This document shows positions 12,760 to 32,649 of a DNA stretch of 64,000 nt, in pieces; the first letter of the stretch is position 1, and each line of letters starts with the position of its first letter. The stretch comes from Oscheius tipulae. Its lineage: Eukaryota > Nematoda > Chromadorea > Rhabditida > Rhabditidae. The DNA lies in assembly GCA_037178975.1 (NCBI GenBank), contig JASJZH010000004.1:5332001-5396000 (forward strand), read 5' to 3'. The position numbers and the translations under genes are program-made. Under the pieces are notes generated by a model. The model saw only the letters and a list, made by a program, of their open reading frames with translations. It had not been told where the DNA came from and searched no databases.

Positions 12760-13430
12760 CTACTTGCATTGTGACCTGTGGAGCTTGAAAGCTTCAATCC
12801 GCCCAACATTCTTCGGACTGTTTACAGACAGCCGCTGGAACTTGGCAAGCAATTGTTCTAGGGCACTTTCGATATGGTGCCTTGGTAATTTTTCTCCTTG
12901 ATATTCGACAATCTCTGCTTTCTTTGAACGTTTTTAACCCGTGGAAACTTCAGTATATGTCAGAAGTAGTAGAATAGGAGTACGGTTTATTAGGAAAAGG
13001 TTCGGAACAGTAGTTCAACTTGTCGAGAGTACAGACTAGAACCGTAGTAGTCTAAATGTCTCTGCGTCTACAAACTCAAACTTATATTGAATAAGTTAAT
13101 CACATTACTGCAGACGTAGACGACGGAAAACGTCTTTTGGTGGGAGCAGCATCTTCAGAATAACAAGACAATATGTTTTTGAAGCGTTCCTTCCGATAAT
13201 CCTTGACCAAAACACCCGAATGATAAAGATGCGTCCCTTTTTTGCAAGTATGATTTAATTTCTTTTAGAGAATCGCATAATCAATAAAAATGTTACGAAG
13301 AGCAAAGATGCATTACGTCCAAGTTCCTAAAATTGCAGAACAGCTGTTTCGCGGTCTCGAGCGGAAAAGGTCATCCAAATAGCGCAACCATGCTTCATTA
13401 CAACAGCCCACACTATCACATGTTTATCAT
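12760..13430 (-). CDS. Possible unrecognised multi-exon gene
   Basis: Two protein-like exons are visible. One (about 13140-13250) reads KDYRKERFKNILSCYSED then TKRRFPSSTSA and ends at a GTAATG donor. The other (about 12760-12935) reads AEIVEYQGEKL, IESALEQLLAKFQ and NVGRIEAFKLHRSQC before TAG at 12760. An upstream piece near 13380-13425 (EAWLRYLDDLF) could be a first exon. Phases do not close perfectly, so boundaries are approximate. It lies between divergent neighbours and just upstream of the GNAT-like gene on the same strand. It may be a real small gene, or an extension of that transcript. Confidence 0.3.
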
Positions 13431-13471
13431 TTCTGCTCCTTTATAACTTTGAACATTGGTTGTTTACAGTA

Positions 13472-14503
13472 ATGGACCAGTCTCCCAAGAAGAAAACAGT
13501 CACTGCAGGGGGAATGACTAGGAAATCGCAGGTTCTAGAGATATCTCTTCATGAGATTGCCTCTGTTTCAGCTGAACAGAAGACAACAGCTAGTAAACAG
13601 TGACCAGCCAGGTCCGTCAACATCCAGAGACACATTTCGAGACCCAACTCCGTTTTTGGAAACCGGTAATTCGATGAAGTGAGGTCGACAGTAAAAGGGT
13701 CAGTCATTCTCTGCTTTCAGCGCCCTCTCCCTCGAAGAGGAAGATTTCGGTCATGGTGAAGGTATGCCCTTTTGGTTCTAGGTCAGAGATTCTTTTCCAG
13801 CTATATCCGAAGACCCAAATGACGACTACCCATTCGGTATTGATCTTGGACCAAGGTGGGGCTCTTTTGCTGTATTTTATTTTGGACAGAGATGAGAAAA
13901 GATGCGAGCTTTAGTGAGAGACAAAGCCTTTTGGCACGCCAGCGTCTGATCGAGGAGGTCATTCAGGAACAGAACCAAAGCCATTCTTTCGACCAGGTTT
14001 GTTCTCATTCTGTCTAAAAGGAGCTGAAAATAGGAGGTGCTGGAAGAGTTGGAAAGTGCCAAGATGCAACGGGTCTTTCCAGACCGTGGAGAAGAAACGG
14101 AGCAGCACCAACCACGCGTCGCCAATGCAATACAGTGAGTTCTAAAGGTTTTTTATTATTCTCCCTTACTTTCGGAAACCGAGTCGTTTCAGCCACGAAT
14201 TGACCCCTCGAGCTGAGGCAGCTATCGCAAGCTACATGGTCAGAAAGTATTCCGGTAGGTGGAACTGTATAGTAGATACCCCTCTGAATAGAACCGTCTC
14301 GTTTGGACCGAATCCTGGAACGCCCTCCTCTCGATGAGTCCCGAGCCGTGAACATTCTCCCAGCCAGTCGCAATATTGAACTGCCGGTCAACAGCTTGGT
14401 TGCTTTTGGGCGACGTCCCTCATCCTCCAATGGAAATCTCCGCAACAGTAGGTTTCCTTTCTCGAGACAATACCTGCTTCTTCTATGTGAGAAGCTATTC
14501 TAA
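13472..14503 (+). CDS. Unrecognised basic/coiled-coil protein, eight short exons
   Basis: The start MDQSPKKKTVTAGG follows TGTTTACAG, fitting trans-splicing. Exons chain in consistent phase across 34-57-nt introns (for example 13531-13570 and the intron ending at 14302). The predicted protein is about 240 residues: a basic Ser/Pro-rich N-terminus, a helical Gln/Glu-rich middle (SERQSLLARQRLIEEVIQEQ, then VLEELESAKM), and an Arg-rich C-terminus with RLDRILERPPLDESRAV and ILPASRNIELPVNSLVAFG. I recognise no domain. The stop is only 54 bp before the next ATG on the same strand, so the two may be co-transcribed. Confidence 0.6.
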
Positions 14504-14557
14504 ATTTTTCTTTTGAATCAAAGATAATTAACGTACGACGAGAAGTCCCCAACTAAA

Positions 14558-17231
14558 ATGTCTCCAGGAAGAGTTGCGAACGCCGTCGAAAACAATCCTC
14601 TCGGCTGGCAAGCCTCGAAGAAGACTCTGAAGGAGCGGGTCGAGTTCATGTTCTGCAATGAGCTAATGGCCGACGTCTATTTCTTCGTGGGAAAGGACGA
14701 ACATCGTCAGAGAATCCCAGCTCACAAGTTTGTTCTTTCCGTCGGATCCGTTGTTTTCGATGCAATGTTTAACGGAGGACTCACTCCTCAGAACTCTCGA
14801 GGTCAGTCTTACAGTTGCAAAATGAAGGAAGTGCTATTAGATCCGCTGGAAATCGAACTGCCCGATGTCGAGCCGTCTGCCTTCACAATTCTTCTCAAAT
14901 TCCTCTACACTGATAACTTGAAGATTATTGAGCCCGAAAATGTGATGACAACGCTATATACTGGTCTGACTTTACTCTTCTTCTTTACTGAACCCATTTC
15001 AAGCAAAAAAGTATGCTGTTCCCGCTATGGAAAAGGCTTGTGTCGACTTTTTGAAGGAGCGGCTCGGAGCTGATAACGCCTTCATGTTGCTCACTCAGGT
15101 AATCGCACTGTTATTTGAAATGAACTGACCTTTTCTAGGCTCGACTCTTCGACGAACCTCAACTAGAGCAGCTATGTTTAGAGGTCATTGACAGGAGCAC
15201 TCACGAGGCTTTGTCTGGAGATGGTGAGGGTACTCCTGTGCAAATAAGCGCTGAACTTTTAGGTTTCACCGAAATCGACAGAGATACTCTTTCTGCTGTG
15301 CTGTCCAGGGATACGTTGCGAGTCAGGGAGTCCGTCTTGTTCCAGGTGAGTACCTGAATAGAGTGGGAGCCACGCTCTCTTCATACCCGTAAAATATATT
15401 GGATAGTGATTGCTTAGAAGGTAAAAACGTATCGATGCTCGATGTTTATTCGCCCTTATCTGATTCTAGTTGAGACGGATTGAACAGCGTTTGGCCGATC
15501 CGCCGGCTTTAATTAATTCGGACATGTTCACGAAGTGGACCTTGTCTCCGTTCTTCTCGAGAAGACAAGCTGTCTCCTCGCTTCCCTCGTGCATGTTGGC
15601 ATTTTTGTTGGCTACGAGCGTTACAAGCAAAATTGGCCGCATCCTCTCCGTCACTTCGATCATCTCCATCTCGGCCAGAATCTTGTCTTGTGTTCGGGTG
15701 GAAAAACTTGCGATACCAGAGACCAAGACCCTTCTCTAGAGGACAGAAACACGTATCCAGTAACACGATGGTAGAAACGCGGGTCGACGAATTTGACAGA
15801 GGTCACTTGGATGGGGTTTTTGTCAGAAGCGAGACGTGAGCGAATGTCTTCACAGACTTCTCCCTGAGAACGAGGTCCGACCCCAGAGAAGAGAATGTTC
15901 CCCTCTCGACCACCAAACACAGAAATAATAGAAAGTAGACTGTCCTCCTGTAAAACTTTTGTTCTGCGCGACGTTGCGAATGCTTGAAAAGCCAAGATCG
16001 ATGTCATGCGAGGGAACAGATAGGCACTGTTTCCTCGGATAACATCGATCTTGGCCTTTGCCATGCAGTTTGTCTCCTTGAGTGTTCTCTACTGTCCCAT
16101 TGCTTGGCTGTATCCACCGAGGTCTTCAAATCCTGTCACACATTAATAGAGTACTCCACCTAGGTTCAAAACATTGTGAAAGGTATAGAAACACTTACTC
16201 TGTAGTGAGTAGGTCTACACATGGCAATCCTCGGAACAATTATGTTCATCGTCCGTCTAATGCGAATACAAAGTTGTTTTTTAACTTCAATTACAACAAT
16301 GTTTCAGTCTGTAATTCGATGGGCTACCGAGGAATGTTCTCGAAGGGGATTTGAAGACACTATTGAATCGAAGAGACAAGTCCTTGGAGACGTACTCTCG
16401 CTGATCCGATACCCTCTGATGACTATCGAGGAGTTTGCTCATACTGCAGGTTCCTTGAAAGAGTTCAGTAGTTTCACAACTCGTTTCAGCTCTATCCGGA
16501 CTCCTGTCCGATAGGGAAATGATCAATCTTTTCCTGTACTTCACGGTCAATCCTAAACCGCAAACTTCCTTTAACGATCGGTTTGTCTAGTATATAAGGA
16601 TAAAAGTAATTCTTTTCAGACCCCGCTGTGCTATGGCTGGAAAGGAGTTTGTGATCAGTCGCTTCCAAAGGAACGAGGCTCGGTGGGGATATACTGGTGT
16701 GCCGGACAGAATCAAGTTCGTTTACCTCTTGGTATATTAACAAAAAAACTTCAGGTTCACGGTGGACAGTCCCATCTACGTCATTGGCTTTGGTCTTTAT
16801 GGAGGCATCATTGGTCCGCAAGAGTACAGCGTCAACATCCAGGTTCGTTGAAGTTTTGAAACAAATTCATTTAAAATTAAGATTCTTCATTGTGGTACGG
16901 GCAAGGTCATTGCTGAGAATGACACTTCGTTTGTTTGCGACGGTTCCTCTTCCACTTTCCGTGTTCTGTTCCGCGATCCGGTCGAGATCACGCCCTCTGT
17001 TACCTACATTGCCAGTGCTTTGCTGAAGGTGAGAGGAGAAAAACTACTTCAGTTTATCATGAATTTCAGGGTAACGACTCTCACTACGGAACGAAAGGAC
17101 TCCGTCGAATTGTCCATCAATATAATGGCGGAAGTGTGACGTTCCAATTCACCTACGCTGCAGGAAACAACAATGGGACGAGTGTCGAAGACGGTCAGAT
17201 CCCGGAGATTATGTTCTACACAAAGCACTGA
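14558..17231 (+). CDS. hpo-9: BTB-BACK-PHR protein of the BTBD3/BTBD6 type
   Basis: BTBD6-type proteins are cullin-3 substrate adaptors. The BTB domain is clear: [50 protein letters not shown] and [24 protein letters not shown]-domain exons follow ([58 protein letters not shown]). After a 962-nt intron (15346-16307) come [14 protein letters not shown] and the PHR domain ([54 protein letters not shown]). The long intron is exceptional for this window and contains an antisense pseudogene. The symbol is by family assignment from memory; another worm BTBD paralog is possible. The stop is 39 bp from the convergent BOD1-like gene. Confidence 0.9.
15466..16222 (-). pseudogene. Decayed amidinotransferase/DDAH-like enzyme, nested antisense in a BTB-gene intron
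   Basis: Conserved blocks of the guanidine-modifying superfamily (dimethylarginine dimethylaminohydrolase/arginine deiminase fold) appear in order but not in one frame. MCRPTHYR (16199-16222) splices to VEYSINV and then meets an in-frame TGA at 16136-16138, where the family has Trp (INPWM). A QW follows. [12 protein letters not shown] and VDPRFYH are in one frame, [12 protein letters not shown] continues in another, and DAANFACNA in a further one. The final [14 protein letters not shown] returns to the first frame and keeps a Cys at the catalytic position. One nonsense codon and at least three frame changes make this a pseudogene. It sits wholly within the 15346-16307 intron on the opposite strand. 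Confidence 0.7.
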
Positions 17232-17270
17232 GATTCATTAGATACCCGTAGAATGCTTTTTGTAAATAGG

Positions 17271-17971
17271 TTACAATAAAATGTCTAGTTCTTCACCCGG
17301 TTGCTCTACTTGTTCTGACCGTTCCTCTCCAGAGTCTGCTTCTTTTTCTTCAGTCTCATCCTCGTTTGTTTCAATATCCATCGATTCTGCTCTATCCTTG
17401 TTCCGTTCCACAGAAGCCTCTCTTTCGACAGATTCCGTCTCCATGTCCTCCTCTTTCACATCGCCAGGTCTGATGACAGGCTCCAGTCCTAGTTCATTCC
17501 GAACCTAGAATTGCACCCCAGTCTGTGAAGCATGAAATAAACGAACCTTGTCCTCGACTCGATTGTATCCAAGAGACCAGATCCAGTCGTATTTGAAAGA
17601 GTCCTTCAGCTTGTTATCTATTCGTTGCTGTAATCTGAAACACATTTGAATCATTATCCAGTTCTGGACTTACTCTGGTCTGGTTGCATAATTCTTGGTT
17701 GCACTCATGATATCCTCCTTCAACTTTCTGTCCGACATGTCCACAACGACTTCTCGGTTCGGAAAATACCGTCGAAATATTGCGTCGGATCTCTCCTTTC
17801 CCTCTTCCTAATAATTTTCATCAAGTAAAATGCAAGAAAACTCACTCGTAAGGTTTCAAAGAAGCCCTCCTCCTCGAGATTGGCCACGGCTCTTTTCACG
17901 AGATCACCAAAAACTCCCTCGTTCTTCAGCTGCTTGATGATCTTCTCCATAATCTCTTTCGAACTGGACAT
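17271..17971 (-). CDS. BOD1/COMPASS-Shg1-like protein
   Basis: The start MSSSKEIMEKIIKQLKNEG leads into FGDLVKRAVANLEEEGFFET, resembling the Shg1/BOD1 helix pair (QLKxxGxFDxxRRxxLAD). BOD1 proteins restrain PP2A at kinetochores, and Shg1-type relatives are subunits of SET1/COMPASS. The middle carries RIDNKLKDSF, and the C-terminal third is highly acidic (ETESVEREASVERNKDRAES and following Glu-rich repeats). Three short introns join in frame. The N-terminal match is modest, so the family name is a best guess. It is convergent with the BTB gene, 39 bp away. Confidence 0.6.
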
Positions 17972-18195
17972 TTTCGGAACTGATTCGATTGATATGAGAC
18001 ACGAGAAAGAACACTGGTAGGAGCTAAAAGGAGAAAACATGGAGTGAAAAGCTCGTTCCAGCAGCGACGCAACTTTGCGTACTTCGAAAGCACCTTCACT
18101 TTCCAATATTTTCCCCAAAAAACTCATATGAAAATAGATGTCACCCGAATTTTTATTTGCGAGTTCTCTCTGAGAAGAAGTATCGTATATGTGCA

Positions 18196-18963
18196 TCACT
18201 GGGGGATTTCGGGAACGTCGTAGCTCGAAAAGTGGAAGGTGAACGTGTAGAAATAGATGAAGACAGCGAGGACGAGGTATCCACAGGTGACCAAAAACGA
18301 CGAGGCGAAGTAGATCCTCGGTTCACAGTAGTTATTGGAGCTCTTCTTGTTCATATCATATCTGCTAAGCGATCCAAAAGTGAGCACAGTTCCCATTATA
18401 AAGGCAATAACAGCGGTGTAGATGAAGCATCCCTTGATGAAGCGATAGCCTTTGGTGTTTTTCTCGGTACTCTTGCGGAACAGGAAGTAACAGCCACAGT
18501 GAATGATCCAGAGGATGCCAGTAGAAATGGCCCACGGCGGAAGCAAAGGCACCAGAGGACAGTGATGAAGATACATAGTGCCGAGAGTGATCAGTCCAAT
18601 GGGCACGAGGAGTAGCAGAACTCGTAGACAGCGACAAAGGGCCGTCTCACATCTGTTCGTGTAGACGAAGTGGAGATCGTCGATTGAACGCGGCTGGCTC
18701 CACGGGGGGACTTCCTCGTATTCGAGCACTTGAGCGACTTCTTGTCCAGTCACCAAATCTAGAGCCACTGGCGGGTTCGGAATCGGACCAGCACGATCCA
18801 TCGTGGAAGAGAACTCGGCTACAGACGGCAGGGCCTCTAGAGTGCCATGTGATTGTTCCCCTTTGACCGTGTTCGGGACATCGAAGCGAAGAGAAGGCTG
18901 GACACGGAGAGAGGTAGTCGATGGATAGCGCACCGACTGACGAACACTGCTGACAGAGGTCAT
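18196..18963 (-). CDS. Four-pass membrane protein, TMEM272-like
   Basis: A single uninterrupted frame of 255 residues. After a ~105-residue cytosolic Ser/Pro-rich N-terminus come four hydrophobic segments: LRVLLLLVPIGLITLGTMYL, ISTGILWIIHCGCYFLF, CFIYTAVIAFIMGTVLTFG and IYFASSFLVTCGYLVLAVFI. The HHCPLVPLLP motif between the first two matches the YLxxCPxxPxIP motif of the TMEM272 family, which is expanded in nematodes. The function of that family is not established. The absence of introns is unusual for this window. Confidence 0.7.
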   Translation of the reverse strand: MTSVSSVRQSVRYPSTTSLRVQPSLRFDVPNTVKGEQSHGTLEALPSVAEFSSTMDRAGPIPNPPVALDLVTGQEVAQVLEYEEVPPWSQPRSIDDLHFVYTNRCETALCRCLRVLLLLVPIGLITLGTMYLHHCPLVPLLPPWAISTGILWIIHCGCYFLFRKSTEKNTKGYRFIKGCFIYTAVIAFIMGTVLTFGSLSRYDMNKKSSNNYCEPRIYFASSFLVTCGYLVLAVFIYFYTFTFHFSSYDVPEIPQ

Positions 18964-19137
18964 TTGGAGAACCGCCGAAGGAGCGGGAGCACGCTAGACA
19001 GAAGACTGTTTGGACTCTCTAGACACTCTAATCCCTGACATGTCAAGTGTGAGTACCAAAACTTTGTTTCCTTTATTAGTTTGACGACTTTCTCGACAGT
19101 AGAAGGAAGCGTCTTCAACTGGCAGCATTACTTACAG

Positions 19138-19554
19138 ATGTGGATGCTGCTATTCTCGTCGCTTTTCTTCGTGCCACTTCTGGCAATGTGTGGTCGAAGT
19201 GTGGAGGAGAAGAGGAAGAAGGCCGAATTGAAGAAGAAGAGGCAAGAGAAGCTGAAGAAGGAGACGGAGCAGCCACGATCGACTAGAAGGAAGAGCCCGA
19301 AGAGAAATACGCCGATTACCAGCGGAACCGGAGGAACTGCCAAACCCTACGCTGTATCCCCACTCGACATGACTCAAAAGACAGCATCGTCTGATCCTGC
19401 GAAATCTCGTCTGCCTTTCGACTACCTCTCTCCTATCCAGTCACGAAAGACACAGTCTGCTTTGATCGTAGAAGAGGATCTCTGTCGATGCAAGGACTAC
19501 GCTCCGGATCTCCTTGATCTGCAGTATCTCTTCGACCTCCTCAACGAGAACTAG
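19138..19554 (+). CDS. Single-pass membrane protein with Lys/Glu-rich coiled coil
   Basis: The ATG at 19138 directly follows ATTACTTACAG, a trans-splice-like acceptor. The 138-residue product starts MWMLLFSSLFFVPLLAMCG, a short extracellular end with one membrane segment, then a Lys/Glu-rich helix (EEKRKKAELKKKRQEKLKKE), a basic Ser/Thr-Pro linker and a C-terminal YAPDLLDLQYLFDLLNEN. I do not recognise a named family; worms have many such short type-III proteins. A canonical upstream donor (ATGTCAAGT then GTGAGT at 19049) would instead splice into the overlapping +1 frame. Confidence 0.55.
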   Translation: MWMLLFSSLFFVPLLAMCGRSVEEKRKKAELKKKRQEKLKKETEQPRSTRRKSPKRNTPITSGTGGTAKPYAVSPLDMTQKTASSDPAKSRLPFDYLSPIQSRKTQSALIVEEDLCRCKDYAPDLLDLQYLFDLLNEN

Positions 19555-20050
19555 ACCAAATATATTTTCCCTATAAAAACCTTAGCTGGTAGAAGTTGTT
19601 TATTGGTCGTAAAATATATAAATTTGACTCTATATTCCAGTGTGAGAACGTGACCAAATATAATGCAGAAGAGAGCCCAAACAAGAACAACAATCGTCGA
19701 AATGTTGGTGGAAAGCGATAATTACAGGCTGAACAGGCACAGAGGAAGTATACCTAGCTTAGATAATTTATTAGGCGTCGCGGCTACAACAGGAGAGAGA
19801 GAGAGAGAGGAATAGCGAGGAAAGAATTATCCGCGAGGCTGCAAGTGACCGTCTGTCATGTGTGATTTGATCGCTAGCTGGAGTGAACTGAACTTTTGAA
19901 GAGAGCGAGAGAGAAAAAGGGATATTTACAAAACAACAAGAAATCTTTGGAAAAATGCTAACCGGGGAGAGCGAAAGACGGCATTCCCACAGGAGAAAAG
20001 AATTAAAGAGGCGGGAAGGCTCAACGGGTAAAGGACAAAGAACTAGAAAT
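19555..20050. other. 3' flanks of two convergent genes, including the unc-43 3' UTR
   Basis: A minus-strand AATAAA (bases 19767-19772) lies about 280 nt beyond the unc-43 stop and is a likely polyadenylation signal. A short GA-rich run is present at about 19794-19811. No gene is seen here. Confidence 0.5.
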
Positions 20051-28508
<8,458 letters not shown>

Positions 28509-31500
28509 TGTCGGTTGAACCACCATACCCTGCCAACAAATCCGTTTTTCACCTGAATCATTTAACTGAGCCGTTCAAAAAGAGTACCTTCGCATTCCTC
28601 GAAAATCCAGCTGCGCTTCGAAATTTCTAGAGAGCGTTGTGGTTTCCCCCGTCTATCTGAAAAAGGAGTGTGCGTGGCAACTGAGAAACGGAGAGAGAGA
28701 GACAGATCAGAAATCAATAAAGGAAATTGGCAGCGGAGAGCTGTATAGATGATATTGATGACATTCAAGACGAAAATGAAGTGACTGATTAACAGTCACA
28801 ATTCGTACACAAGTGTCTTCTAGTTGGAGGAAGTGACAAATAGAACCAGTATGCAAAAACTTCCGGACAAACACTTGTCGGAAACGAAATTATCGCTCCG
28901 GTTTCAGTTTCTGTCGACCTTCTCGTTTCGTGACCAGTCTACTCATTGGGCTAATGAGCCCCGGTGGTGCCTGGCCAGAACGGGAGAGCTCATTTGGGAA
29001 ATGAATGGGACCTGAAGAGCGAGAGAGGGAGTGAGAGGAGCCTCCCCTCGAGGTGAACCGTGAATATAATTGTGAAGAAATCGATGTTCTCCTGCCACGG
29101 CGCACGACGACGATGTCGGCGGATAGGAGAGAGTGCCGCGCTGAAAGATTACGCCGCATTAGGAGCTCACTTGGGAATATCGCATTCCGGACGAAGATAT
29201 GTTCCTCTTTTGAGCCTGTTATAATAGGAAACGAGGCCTATTTGTGGCCAAAGGACTGCGTCAATTGGGAATTAGACAAGAAAGATGGGGTTTCCTGTAC
29301 ACGTGGAGCTTATAAACAGAGTTGGTCAATTATGCCAGCTCTAACTGTGAATCATACGGAATAATGACTCTGACGCGCCATGAAATGAAAAGACGATGGA
29401 CGCTCGAAACGATGAAGACATTTCATTAGCAGATAACAATGACCCTTCGGAGTGATGACTCAAAGAAGAGTGAGAAAGTTCATTTCCCTTCGGGCCATTT
29501 CTATGGAAACGGGCACATTCAGAGTGGGAGAAGGAGCTGATACGAATCTAATCCGTGCCCCTGGCACAGAAATTGTATATTGCAAAACATGTCCAGTAGA
29601 CTATCAATCTGGCGACCAATTTTCGATCTTCTCGAGATGGAGAGTGAGGGGGCTTAATTGAGGGTCTGCCAGAAGATAAATGTCTGTTGGAGAGGCGAAG
29701 AAGGGCTTGTGTGACTATACAGATAACGAGAGGGAGGATGAAGCGGGGATTAGGGGGACAGTTCGCTCGAAATGATTGCTCAGAGGCGAATATTAATAGG
29801 GGAGAAATGAATGGAATATCTGAATAGACGGGTCCGCTCACGCACCAGAAAAAAAGAAGACTATTGGTAACTTTTGAGGCGAACTTGAACGAAAGAGATT
29901 AGCTTGTTCTGAGCACAAATGACGCTGAATCAGAGCTCTTTTACATCATTTCATTGTCAAAAGTATTCAGCAGAGCTCGACGGATTATCAGAGCCGATTT
30001 CTGGGGATCGTCCTTGGTTGGTGACACCAAGTGACGATGGTATCTGGGCGACGGATAAGCAGAAAATCGGTAGAGATCTGTGGGTAACAGTCTCACCCAA
30101 ACCAGTTTCTCTGAATGTTTCTTTTCAGCACGACAAGAATTGCGTCCGGGCCAAACTGGCCCGTGAAAGACAAAAAATCGTGGACCATCTGGCGGAGTCG
30201 GACCCAGGTTGCTCGGGCCGAAGCTTTGGCAATAGATTTTTGCAAACAGACGGAGCCGGCTCGCGTTTAAAAGAATTGATTGTCCATCGATAGCCTCTCA
30301 CTCACCTCAAAATGATTCCAAAACTAGAGACGTGAAAGAGGGATGGCAATTGACAATGCAACCGGTTCACTTTTCGGGAGACCTACCCCTCCTAACCTCA
30401 CGACGGCCTCGATATTTGAAAGTTTTCGAGTTCCTGAAGGAAGCATGGCACAATTTACGGCAACACTAACTCGTATATCTTTCAATAGCGAGAGAGAGAG
30501 AGAGAGAATGAGAGACTGTCACGCGGTAAAGTCGTAAAGTTTGGCGATTTTGTTTAGTGCAAAGAGATCATGAGATCGATTGAATCGGCTTGGAGATCGC
30601 TGATGAAGACAGGCTGATAGTAAAAGAGCGAAACAGCTAGAAATGTCTGATTGTGAGAGATTATTGATCCGATCAGGGGAACCCTTTCTAGCAGAGAATA
30701 GACGATACAAAACGAGGATGTCATGGCAGAAATATAGGAAATCCAATAAAGAGAAGAATTTCTTCTCCGAAAAGCAAAGAAAAGAAGAGATTTGATGAAG
30801 ATAAAATATGATCAGCAGGAAAAAGTTATAAAACGGCGGCCGCGCCCGCTGTTTATGCGATTCCGATTTTCGACGGGAGGATGGGAGGAAGCTTCAAAAA
30901 AGGAATAAAGGCAATAGAAAGCTTAATTTGCATATAGACGAGAAAATGTGCGGCTCTGGGTGGATAATAGGGGTCCGTGCGGGTCTCTGGGAATCGATGG
31001 GACGCCTCCCGTCAGCCGCCAAACACTCGGCTCATTATCGAGCAGCCGCCTGTGTGAGCACCTGCGGAAACTCTTTTCTCTTCTAATGACTAATGGGTAA
31101 TAGAGGAAATAAATGTGGTCGGTCGGGAGCACGAAACTCATCAGAGCTCCCCTCGGGTCTTCGTCAGCCCTCCGCCTTTTTGAGCCCTCTCAGCCTTCGA
31201 ACTGGGAATTGGAGAATGGAATGATTCTTGTCTCAAAAGAACTCGGGAAACTTAAAGTACAACTGTCAGATGCAGAAAAAGGGCAATTTGCAATAGTCAC
31301 TCTCAGATATTTTTTTGTTACTGGTGATTATTGTGAGTGACGGGACAACAACCCAATATTTAGTTTATTTGAAATTGTTTTGAGAGAGAAACGCACTCAC
31401 AAACATAAGACACACAATTGTTGAAAAACGCAGCGTAAGCTGTCAAGGAGCCACTAGTTCTGCAGACGTTTGTTTGTTTTTTTCTGTTGCACAGTCTTGG

Positions 31501-32642
31501 GAACACTCGACTTGTCTCAAGGTAACGGACAGTCTAATTGGATACATTCCGGGCACGTAGCCGCATTGAGAATTCACTGCAATGCATGTTAAATTATTCC
31601 GTCTCTTCCGTCCGGGGTAGAAATTAAATTGAGCAGGAGTATGTACGAAAGAGCAACTATTTGTAGGGTATTCAAGGGATTAGAAGGTCGAGTTATGTAA
31701 TATCCAACGTGAAAAGACTGGTCGAGGTAAGAGGTCATTCAGGAAGTAATGATGGCATCGGACGTCTTTTCGAATGCCCTGACGGCAAACGACGTCGTTT
31801 CCGGGCGGTGATGTGCCGTTACGAATAGCAAACACATCTTTACGATCCGAAAAATCGATCAAAGAGAAAAGGCAAATCGGTCAATTAGTGTGATAGTTGG
31901 GCAGTCTTTGAGGAAACGAAAAAGGCAGGCGAGAAACTGGTTCTTCTTCGGCAGCTGTGGCTGCAGAAAAGAGCGATGACAAATATCTGAATGGACAATT
32001 TGGAAGGACTAAAAAGGCAGCAGACAATAGAAACAGATGCCGACAAACAATTGTGTAAACAATATTCCATTTGAGCAAATAAAGTAACGGGAAATAGGAA
32101 AAGAGTGATCTGAAAGAGGCCACGATCGACGTTGAAGGATAAACAAAAGCTCCAAGGAAGGCAGATGGCGTCGAGAGGTACATTTGTAATGCACACAAGA
32201 CAGCAGGCCCGGCTATCACTGCCGCGCTGTCGCGTGCGACATCGCCCAGGTTGGCGCGGTAAAAAGGAGTGAAATTGGTGGATTGTTCAGGTTTAGTTCT
32301 TCTGATGTATGCCACGAGATTCAGCTAACGACGCTAATGTGGCGGTACCGGAGAGTGAACGAAGCCAATAATGAAGTTACTTATCGAGTCGACAGGAAGC
32401 TGCCCAATTGGAAAGATAGCTGGACATGACAAGTGTCTTTTCAGCTTAGAGAGGGAGAGAACTACATTCACATTCCTACTATCGATCACACTCGGCGTAT
32501 CTACCCACTCTGGGTCAACGTTATTCTAGAAATCAAATCTTTCTCCAACTATCAGTTCGCTCGATACTGTAAGAAGTGAAGTCTTATGACTCGGTCTATC
32601 ATTGAATTGAGCAATAAAAGAAGTAAACCTTTTGATGACTGT

Positions 32643-32649
32643 CTTATCA
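32643..32649 (-). promoter_or_regulatory. Gut-type GATA site (TGATAAG) before the S28 peptidase
   Basis: CTTATCA on the + strand is TGATAAG on the other strand, 35 bp before the ATG. In nematodes this motif binds ELT-2-class intestinal GATA factors, and the downstream gene is a secreted digestive-type peptidase. Confidence 0.45.

Noticed and set aside
16082-16354. Plus-strand frame across the BTB-gene intron
   Set aside because: It spans the intron acceptor at 16307 and lies antisense to the amidinotransferase-like pseudogene; no independent support.
29053-29364. 103-codon plus-strand frame upstream of unc-43
   Set aside because: Composition is that of random AT/GA-rich sequence; no signal peptide, domain or splice continuity.
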